This document shows positions 56,477 through 64,000 of a DNA stretch of 64,000 bases, one piece after another. Source of the DNA: Spinacia oleracea (lineage: Eukaryota > Streptophyta > Magnoliopsida > Caryophyllales > Amaranthaceae); NCBI RefSeq assembly GCF_020520425.1, contig NC_079489.1, positions 18,562,001 through 18,626,000 on the forward strand. Direction: 5' to 3'. Both the position numbers and the translations under genes were made by a program. How positions within the stretch are numbered: position 1 is the stretch's first letter; each line of letters opens with the position of its first letter. The notes beneath the pieces were generated by a model. It was not told where the DNA came from. It made no database searches and saw only the letters and a list, made by a program, of their open reading frames with translations.

Positions 56477-59400
56477 TCTCTTTACAGATTCTAGTGAAGG
56501 GGAACAGCTCGTGGTATCTCGACAGCGGGTGTTCCAAACACATGACAGGAGACAAATCTAAATTCCTCTCACTAGAAGCCTACAATGGAGGAACTGTGAC
56601 CTTTGGAGACAACATGAAAGGAGAAATTATTGGAATTGGAAAAGTTGGAACGTCAAGTTCCTACGCCATTGAAAATGTATTTTTAGTCGAGGGTTTGATG
56701 CACAGTCTACTAAGCATCTCTCAATTCTGTGACAAAGGAAACTCTGTAAGTTTTACTTCTGAAAACTGTCAAATCATAAACAATAACACTGGGAAGGTTA
56801 TTTTGGAAGGAACTCGTAAAGGGAACACATATTCTGTGGATCTCAATACAGTTCCCAGGAACAATCTAACCTGCCTCAGTGCCCTTGAAGAAAATTCCCT
56901 ACTATGGCACAGGAGGTTTGGACATGCTAGTTTCTCGCTGCTTGACAAACTAAGATCAAAGGAACTGGTTCGAGGACTCCCCTCAATCAAGTTCCTAACT
57001 GATAAAGTGTGTGATGCATGTGCAAAAGGCAAGCATGTCCGAAGTTCCTTTAAATCTAAGAAATTGGTAAGCACCACAAAACCATTGGAACTCATCCATA
57101 TGGACTTATGTGGACCAATGAGAATTCAAAGCAGAAGTGGGAAAAAATATGTATTAGTTATTGTTGATGATTACTCTCGCTTTACTTGGGTCATATTTCT
57201 AACAAGCAAGGATGAAACGTTTGATGAGTTTGTTACATTTTCAAAGAAAATCCAGAAAACCACAGGTCACCAACTGATCCATATAAGATCAGATCATGGA
57301 ACAGAATTTGAAAACTACAAATTCGATGAATACTGCAAGGAACAAGGTATGGACCACAATTTCTCAGCTCCCAGAACTCCACAACAAAATGGAGTTGTTG
57401 AGAGGAAAAATAGAACCCTAGAGGACATGGCAAGAACCATGCTAATAGCCAGTTCCTTGCCTAGGAACTTCTGGGCTGAAGCAGTCAATACTGCTTGTTA
57501 CATTATAAATAGAGTTATGATTCGAGCAATCCTAAACAAAACCCCCTATGAGCTACTAAAAGGTATAAAACCCAACATCTCTTACTTTAGAGCCTTTGGG
57601 AGCAAATGTTTTGTCCACAACAATGGAAAAAGGAACTTGGGGAAGTTTGATGAAAGAAGCGACGAGGCAGTGTTCCTAGGATATGCCTTAAATAGCAAGG
57701 CTTATAGAGTTTTTAACAAAAGATCTATGTGTGTTGAGGAAAGTGTACATATAATATTTGATGAATCTAACAAAACTGACATAGTACAGGAACAAGAATT
57801 TTTCGAGATTGGTTTATCTCGTGCTGCAGAAAATGATGAGGAGTTCCAAATAAGCAAACACACAGCAAGAGGAACTGCTCAACAAAATCAAGAAGTTCCC
57901 GTACTAGAGGAACAAGCAGAAAACCAAGAAGATCCAGAAACAACACCAGAGGAACCCCAACAGGGAACTCAGGTCATAGAAGGAACTGACGAAAATGCCA
58001 CAACACCAGTAGCTCAATTTCAACCTAAACCTTGGAAGCATCTAAAGTCCCACCCAATGGAACTCATTGTGAGTGACATCAGAAAAGGAACTCAGACAAG
58101 GTCACAACTAAGGAACTTTTGCGCATTCCACGCGTTCCTCTCCATATTTGAGCCAAGAAATCACACTGAGGCTCTGGAAGATGCTGACTGGATCATTGCC
58201 ATGCAAGAAGAATTAAATGAATTCAAAAGAAACAAGGTATGGCACTTGGAACCCAAACCAAAGCACCAGAAGGTGATAGGGCTAAAATGGGTGTTCCGGA
58301 ACAAGAAAGATGAACATGCAACAATCATAAGGAACAAAGCAAGGTTAGTGGTCAAAGGTTATAATCAACAGGAAGGCATTGACTTTGAAGAAACATTTGC
58401 ACCTGTTGCTAGATTAGAAGCCATTAGAATCTTAATTGCTTTTGCTGCTTTCATGGGTTTTAAACTTTATCAAATGGATGTTAAATGTGCTTTCTTAAAC
58501 GGTTTCTTAGAGGAAGATGTTTATGTGGAACAGCCCCCTGGATTTGAAAATCCCGAATTTCCAAATCACATTTACAAATTAGATAAGGCTCTCTATGGAC
58601 TAAAACAAGCCCCTAGATCTTGGTACGAGAGATTATCAAAGTTCCTCCTTCAAAATGATTTTAAAAGAGGTAGAATAGACAAAACCTTATTCTTAAAATC
58701 TAGAGGAACTGACTTGTTAGTAGTTCAAATTTATGTTGATGATATATTATTTGGAGCAACTAATGAAAATTTGTGCAAGGATTTTGCAAGCTTGATGAGC
58801 AGTGAATTTGAAATGAGTATGATGGGGGAACTCAACTTCTTCCTTGGTTTACAAATCAAGCAAACCGAGGAGGGAATCATGATACACCAACAAAAGTATG
58901 TGAAGGAACTCCTAAAGAAATATGGGCTAGAATCAGCCAAAGTAAATCACACTCCCATGGGAACTGCTACCAGATTAGACACTGATCCAAATGGGAAAAG
59001 TGTGAATCAAACAAAATACAGAGGTATGATTGGATCTCTATTATATTTAACAGCCAGTAGACCTGACATTTCTTTTAGTGTAGGACTATGTGCAAGATTT
59101 CAATCAAATCCAAAGGAGTCCCATCTAACTGCGGTGAAAAGAATACTAAGATATCTCAAAGGAACTGATGACCTATGCCTTTACTATCCAAGAAGTGGAT
59201 CCTTCGAGCTAAGAGGATATGCAGATGCTGATTATGCAGGTGACTTAGTGAATAGAAAAAGCACATCAGGTATGGTACAGTTCCTAGGTCCATGCATGGT
59301 TTCTTGGGGTTCCAAGAAACAGAATACTGTTGCTCTATCCACAGCTGAAGCTGAGTATGTAGCTGCTGCAGCTTGTTGCTCACAAATTCTATGGATAAAA

Positions 59401-59676
59401 CAACAGCTAAGAGATTTTGGTATTATCTATGATTGTGTTCCTATCTATTGTGATAACACTAGTGCTATTTGTATTTCAAAAGATCCGGTTCATCATTCCC
59501 GAGTCAAACACATCCACATCAGACACCATTTCCTTAAAGATAATGTTGAGAAAGGTTTGATCAAATTAGATTTTTGCCAAACTGATCACCAAATTGCTGA
59601 TATTTTAACTAAGCCTTTGAACAGAGAGAAACATGAGAAAATGAGAATGGAACTCGGAATGATCAAGCTAAGGTAA
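56473..59676 (+). CDS. pol of the SIRE-like element
   Basis: About 1067 residues. Order: protease ([15 protein letters not shown]), GAG-pre-integrase ([14 protein letters not shown]), integrase (HMDLCGPM, then [14 protein letters not shown]), reverse transcriptase ([32 protein letters not shown]) and RNase H ([19 protein letters not shown], then ADILTKPLN). Protease and integrase before RT confirm Ty1/copia. Confidence 0.92.
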   Translation: MISLQILVKGNSSWYLDSGCSKHMTGDKSKFLSLEAYNGGTVTFGDNMKGEIIGIGKVGTSSSYAIENVFLVEGLMHSLLSISQFCDKGNSVSFTSENCQIINNNTGKVILEGTRKGNTYSVDLNTVPRNNLTCLSALEENSLLWHRRFGHASFSLLDKLRSKELVRGLPSIKFLTDKVCDACAKGKHVRSSFKSKKLVSTTKPLELIHMDLCGPMRIQSRSGKKYVLVIVDDYSRFTWVIFLTSKDETFDEFVTFSKKIQKTTGHQLIHIRSDHGTEFENYKFDEYCKEQGMDHNFSAPRTPQQNGVVERKNRTLEDMARTMLIASSLPRNFWAEAVNTACYIINRVMIRAILNKTPYELLKGIKPNISYFRAFGSKCFVHNNGKRNLGKFDERSDEAVFLGYALNSKAYRVFNKRSMCVEESVHIIFDESNKTDIVQEQEFFEIGLSRAAENDEEFQISKHTARGTAQQNQEVPVLEEQAENQEDPETTPEEPQQGTQVIEGTDENATTPVAQFQPKPWKHLKSHPMELIVSDIRKGTQTRSQLRNFCAFHAFLSIFEPRNHTEALEDADWIIAMQEELNEFKRNKVWHLEPKPKHQKVIGLKWVFRNKKDEHATIIRNKARLVVKGYNQQEGIDFEETFAPVARLEAIRILIAFAAFMGFKLYQMDVKCAFLNGFLEEDVYVEQPPGFENPEFPNHIYKLDKALYGLKQAPRSWYERLSKFLLQNDFKRGRIDKTLFLKSRGTDLLVVQIYVDDILFGATNENLCKDFASLMSSEFEMSMMGELNFFLGLQIKQTEEGIMIHQQKYVKELLKKYGLESAKVNHTPMGTATRLDTDPNGKSVNQTKYRGMIGSLLYLTASRPDISFSVGLCARFQSNPKESHLTAVKRILRYLKGTDDLCLYYPRSGSFELRGYADADYAGDLVNRKSTSGMVQFLGPCMVSWGSKKQNTVALSTAEAEYVAAAACCSQILWIKQQLRDFGIIYDCVPIYCDNTSAICISKDPVHHSRVKHIHIRHHFLKDNVEKGLIKLDFCQTDHQIADILTKPLNREKHEKMRMELGMIKLR

Positions 59677-60015
59677 TTGCCAAATTGGAGTTCCTCTAAG
59701 GCAAAAGCAAAAATCATGGTACATATAGACTATTACAAACACAAAATCTTGTGTGCAAACATAGTTGAAGCTTACCATCGTGGCAAATTCACTCACACTT
59801 CAAATGAGCAAGGTAAGCAGTTCCTTTCAAACTAGTTAAGTCAGAGATACGAAATTAAGCAAGTCAAAGTCAAACACAATTTTTTTTTCATTTTCCTTTT
59901 ATTTTTATCTATTTATTTTTTTTAATTAAAAACCGAATACCCATATTCAAAGAATGTTTGGAACGGTTCCATTGGCAATAAATAGGAGAAACTCTTCACT
60001 TTCCACAATCAATCC

Positions 60016-61773
60016 ATGCAACCCCCTTTCTCTCTCTCACACGCCTTCTCCACTGACATCACCTCTCCTTCCACCTATAAAAAAACCTCAACCATGGTTC
60101 TCACAAGCAACAACACTGATCTCACATCCCTCAAACGAAAGAGAAACCCTTCATCTCCTGTTCCCATGGATACCTCACCCATTCAATCGCCAATTCCTCT
60201 TCGATCCCACAATCCAATGCTCGCAATCACTCAGGGGGAACAAACCAACACTGACATCGAAATGAAATCCCCAATCTCAAACCCTAGATCCTCCACAAGA
60301 AAATCCAAAAAACGACGAGTGGAAGCTTCTGGTGAAAACATCGAGGAAACAGAGGAGAATGCTCAAACTCAGGGGGAAGCAAAAGGGTCCAAGAAACTCA
60401 CTGCAAAGGAAAACAATCTGGTCGAGGGGTTCGCAATCAACTCAACATGGTGTGAAGCCACGAAATTTAAAGAGTTGATGGAAATCCTTGAACAACAAAA
60501 GTGGGTAAGTCTGTTGAGTACCTATGCCAAATCCCCCTTAATTCCTGAAGCTATGAAAGAATTCTGCAAGAACTTTGCATGTGTTGATAATGTATGTTCA
60601 AGTAAAGTGAATGGAACTCGCATCGAATTTGATGCCTCTTATCTGGAACAGCTGTTTGGTACACCCAATAGGGGTTTTGATATGTGGCTCAAAGGTCAAA
60701 TCACAGTGACCATAGATAATGTAGATGAGAAAGATATAGTTGGTTCCATTGGAGGAGATTCTAAAGTATCCACCTCCACCTCACACAACTGCTTTTCACC
60801 TCTTCAAAAATTACTGTTTAATATTGTGTGGAGAGGTGTAGTTCCTCGAACTCAGAAAAGGAACATAGCAAGTCTGTTTGATGCATGTCTCATGTATTGT
60901 CTTGAAAGGAAAATTCCCATAAACTTTCCTGCAATCATGATCAAACACTTATCCACCTGTATCCCCAAATTCAAAATTCCATACTCCTCCCTTCTTACAG
61001 AAATCTTCAAAAGCTTCTCAGTTGACCTTAGCCCATACTTTGTGATTCCCTTAAAATCCACCCAAATCCTTCAACTTGAAATGCTCCATCTATTAAATCT
61101 TAAAGTGGTTCAGGGTAAAGTCATTAGGGCTGGAAAGGAAGAGAAACAAGATGAGGAAGATCAGGAAGGAATTGCAGTTAAAGAAGAAGTGGAGGAGGAG
61201 GAGGAACTCGGACAAATAGAGGTCCCTTTACCTCGAGGGAACAGGAAGAGTGTAGGAAAAAGAAAGAGCATGAGGGTAGCAATGAAGGAGAACAAGAAAA
61301 GAGGGCCTGTCTTCATGGAAATAAATGAGGAAGGGGATGTCAAGGAGATGCCCATAGAGGAGGATGCTGTTCCACTGAATCAAGAGGAACTGCCTGAAAC
61401 TGTTAGGCCAAGAAAAAGGACACCCAGATCCTCCAAAAAGTCCAAAGCTCGTCGTGTTCCATCTGAACAGGAACATGTTCAAGATCATGGGGGTGCCTGG
61501 AACACAAAGGATGATCAGATATTGGAGCTAAAGGCAACAGTTGCTCGTCTGGTGGAACTACAGGAGGGAACAGATCACAGGATTAGCTCAATGCAGGCCC
61601 ACATAGGTGCATTGGTTACAAGTGTCAAGACTCTCCAAAACGATCTTCACCACTACTCAGAACAAGCCAATGCAACTCGTGCCACAATCCTCACCAAGAT
61701 CAACAATCTGGAATCTTTTGAGGAGACTGTGATAGAAGAAACTGCTGGTTCTGGTTCCCCATCCCAAGCCTAA
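60016..61773 (+). CDS. Third frame of the SIRE-like element ('env-like' position)
   Basis: 585 residues if the first Met is used; the Met opening MVLTSNNTDLTSLKRKRNPS at 60094 is a likely alternative. The N-terminal part is basic and Ser/Pro-rich with nuclear-localisation-like KRKR and RKSKKRR clusters. The central region (EILEQQKWVSLLSTYAKSPL to LEQLFGTPNRGFDMW) resembles the plant transposon-protein domain seen in other retroelements (from memory). Then come an acidic Glu-rich stretch, another basic run, and a C-terminal coiled coil. I see no signal peptide or convincing membrane span, so an envelope role is not supported by sequence alone. Confidence 0.75.
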   Translation: MQPPFSLSHAFSTDITSPSTYKKTSTMVLTSNNTDLTSLKRKRNPSSPVPMDTSPIQSPIPLRSHNPMLAITQGEQTNTDIEMKSPISNPRSSTRKSKKRRVEASGENIEETEENAQTQGEAKGSKKLTAKENNLVEGFAINSTWCEATKFKELMEILEQQKWVSLLSTYAKSPLIPEAMKEFCKNFACVDNVCSSKVNGTRIEFDASYLEQLFGTPNRGFDMWLKGQITVTIDNVDEKDIVGSIGGDSKVSTSTSHNCFSPLQKLLFNIVWRGVVPRTQKRNIASLFDACLMYCLERKIPINFPAIMIKHLSTCIPKFKIPYSSLLTEIFKSFSVDLSPYFVIPLKSTQILQLEMLHLLNLKVVQGKVIRAGKEEKQDEEDQEGIAVKEEVEEEEELGQIEVPLPRGNRKSVGKRKSMRVAMKENKKRGPVFMEINEEGDVKEMPIEEDAVPLNQEELPETVRPRKRTPRSSKKSKARRVPSEQEHVQDHGGAWNTKDDQILELKATVARLVELQEGTDHRISSMQAHIGALVTSVKTLQNDLHHYSEQANATRATILTKINNLESFEETVIEETAGSGSPSQA

Positions 61774-62290
61774 ATCACCCTATCCCATGTTTCTTTTATC
61801 TTTTGCCATGGAACAATCTTTTTAATTTGCTTTCGGTTTGTATAATTTTTAAACTTGGGTATTTGTTCCATCTTATTTTGACTTGCTTGGTTACACATAT
61901 CTATGCTTTCTAGTCTTGATCATTACTGCTTGCTTTCAATTTATTGTATGAGTTAGTTTAATACTTTGAGGCTAGCTTAACTTGCCAAACGTTGATCGTG
62001 GGGCACTGTGTTTGGAATGGCTATATTTCGTGCTATGCTTTTTGTTGATGTCAACAGGGGGAAGTCATGGGTGCAAACTTCCAAGGCACACTCAATCCAG
62101 TTCCTGAATCAATCTCTCTGAATCTCTCTGTAAGCCAAGGGTGCTCCTCTTTCTTCTCTCTAATCTTTCTCTTTTGTTTTTCAATTTTTATGTTCTGTTT
62201 CACAATAGTCTGTATAAGTTCTTGTTTGTTTGTACTTACTCTCTTTGTAAAAAGTTTGCAAGTGTTGTCATCACCAAAAAGGGGGAATAT

Positions 62291-63589
62291 TGTTGTTCCT
62301 AAGTTTTGGTTGATGACACACACATATTGCAAACTTCCTGATTATGGTTGCTAAATGACTTTGAACAGGCATATGCCCAAGTTTCTATTAGGATAGGAAC
62401 TTGAATAAACTGGTGAAGTTCCTGAGGTACACTTGGAACAGTCAATGGAGTTTCAGAGCTGGAAGTTGTATCTGTTCCAGTTTGAAGTCACAAGAGGAGC
62501 AACACAGTTACATATCAAGAGTTCCGAATATCCACAAGAACTATTACAGACTCATAGCCAAGAGTTCCTGTGTTAGCTAGAGAGGAACTCATCAATGTTC
62601 CTTGGCTGGAACGTCTGAAGCTTCTGAGTTGCAAGTTCCAGACAAAGGGAAGACATGAAGTCTAGGTAGTCCACTGTACTTAGAATTTTATGTAAATATT
62701 AATTATGCTAATGGTATATAGAGTACTCAAGGAACTTATGATTTAATTAGGCCATTTATTTTATTGGAAGCGATTTTTATGGAAAACATTTTCATAAATA
62801 AAAACAAGTTTTGCATATTTAATATAAAATAGATTTACGTTTTATTTTATTTAAACAAAACTTATTTTCCTAAAAATTCTCCTAAGTTTTTGTAGATAAA
62901 TAAAATTTGTTTTAAAGAAATATTTTAGGGTTTGATTGAGTCAAATCACTAACTGCTTTATGGCTGAACGTGGGAAGTGGTCTTCCCCTTGTTCCTCAAG
63001 TCAAGGGACGTGGAGACCAAAGTGCTGGCAGTTAGCAGTTGAGGTTTTGAAGGGAACTAACCCTAAGGATAAACACTATAAAAGGGAAATCGTTTTTGGT
63101 TTAAAGTACACAAACATTCTGAGAGTTCTTGCTTTCCTAAAAACGTTTTGTCTAAGATTTTCTAAAACAGTTTGTGTCCTAGTTAATTCAAAGTTCCTAA
63201 GTTCCTTATATCCACACAAAAGCATTATTAATATCTAGAGTTATCCAAACACGAATTATATTTTGTATTAGTAAGGATAGAGTTATCCTGTTTAGACTTA
63301 GAGTTTAAGTCTGAGAGAGAGAAGTTAAGGAGTTGTAATCGAAGTAGATTACTGTGAGGAACACAAGTTTGAGAGGAACTTGTGTTGGAGAGATTATTGT
63401 AATCGAGGCATTACCATAATAAAAGAATTCTCTTCTTGATTAGTATCAAGAAGTTTTCACAATTGTTGTTATTGTCTTCTCTATTCTCAGTTTCTTGATT
63501 GTTTCTTAAGTTCCGCAAGAAACTTTATCAAAGTTCTAATTACAATTCACCCCCCCCTCCCTCTTGTGCGTGTTCCTACTGGAATAACA
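62291..63589 (+). repeat. 3' LTR of the SIRE-like element
   Basis: 1299 bp, nearly identical to the 5' LTR, and followed by target copy CAACA. 61774-62290 between the third frame and this LTR is untranslated and ends in the polypurine tract. Confidence 0.93.
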
Positions 63590-64000
63590 CAACATAACCT
63601 AGTTCATCAACAATTCCAACATAACCAAGTTCCTTAATCATTTCAACATAACGAAGTTTATGAATCATTTCAATATGGTTTCAACGAATCACACACATTC
63701 CAAGCACACAGGTATGTACGTACCTTGTGTAAACAAACTGATAGACCACTTTAACGAATTCAAAAGTCACCCTCAAAGAATTCTCCGCCTAAGAAAATCA
63801 AGAAACGTACCCAAATCAATTCCTAATAATTTACAGCAACATTAACGTACTCTAAACACATCCTAAACATAATTAGAACATTCCCCAATATCGAAACTTA
63901 ATTAATTAACTTCCTAGAATATTGATTACTACACTAATGATCACCAATTATCATGAACTCCAATAAAGCATCCCTTTTCAAAATTCCAGCAATATAAAAT
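63590..64000. mobile_element. Outer LTR element, continuation
   Basis: Resumes after the SIRE-like insertion with repeats of CAACATAACNNAGTT, in the same style as 53100-53279 (CCAACATG-type repeats). No gene is recognised up to the window end. Confidence 0.45.

Larger units (their letters stand above)
53280..63589 (+). mobile_element. SIRE/Maximus-like Ty1/copia element, looks whole, very young
   Basis: A 10.3-kb element with two 1299-bp LTRs (53280-54578 and 62291-63589). TSD CAACA lies at 53275-53279 and 63590-63594. The PBS TGGTATCAGAGCC is at 54581-54593 and a polypurine tract AAAAAGGGGGAATAT precedes the 3' LTR. The order is gag, pol, then a third large frame between pol and the 3' LTR, the layout of SIRE-type copia elements. 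LTRs differ by only about 2-4 positions, partly in a C run. That implies a very recent insertion, likely under about 100,000 years (inference). It looks whole. Confidence 0.93.

Overview
This is a nuclear stretch of a flowering-plant genome. It is AT-rich, its genes have introns, and it is full of Copia, Gypsy, Helitron, MULE, hAT and Stowaway elements. The many ACTCCGTA/TACGGAGTA ends are typical of Caryophyllales. The third desaturase gene encodes a 399-residue protein that agrees, from memory and unchecked, with the spinach stearoyl-ACP desaturase. I therefore infer Spinacia or a close Chenopodioideae relative.

Host genes. Three stearoyl-ACP (acyl-[ACP]) desaturase genes lie in tandem on the minus strand: 3264-8381, 25563-29389 and 35878-40904. 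Each has three exons with the same intron positions and phases (phase 2, then phase 0), so they are local duplicates. The right-hand copy looks canonical and the other two have diverged. They would make plastid enzymes that introduce the delta-9 double bond into stearoyl-ACP. Further right are a nuclear tRNA-Gln(CUG) at 45638-45708, a single-exon four-helix membrane protein at 46274-46813, and a broken FAR1/FHY3-like gene at 49496-52024.

Mobile DNA by region. 1-2937 is the 5' part of a broken Ty3/gypsy element. The introns of desaturase gene 1 hold a gypsy fragment inside a long-TIR DNA element, a GC-rich hAT-like MITE and tandem repeats. 8.7-14.3 kb holds a SINE, a hAT MITE, and a 3.65-kb hAT-like element that itself contains a 2.5-kb MULE-like element. 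14.4-16.9 kb is a copia relic broken up by a MITE, a Helitron and a Tourist-like element. 17105-25492 is a young, whole-looking Ty1/copia element. 29.4-35.8 kb is intergenic MITEs and retroelement debris. 41.1-44.4 kb holds a Helitron with duplicated tRNA-like modules and a MULE inserted in a Stowaway. 52.0 kb to the end is a young SIRE-like copia element (53280-63589) inside another LTR element, which is itself inside the FAR1-like gene.

The most unusual structures are: (i) the two introns of the FAR1-like gene, built almost entirely from a short GTTAAC-centred motif, partly as an inverted array; (ii) the same motif core in an unrelated MITE; (iii) the duplicated tRNA-like module in a Helitron, whose two copies differ only inside the tRNA-like part; (iv) the AAAAGAAC-rich MULE inside a hAT element, with an uninterrupted copy of the hAT target next door. 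I found no CRISPR, operon or bacterial-type system.
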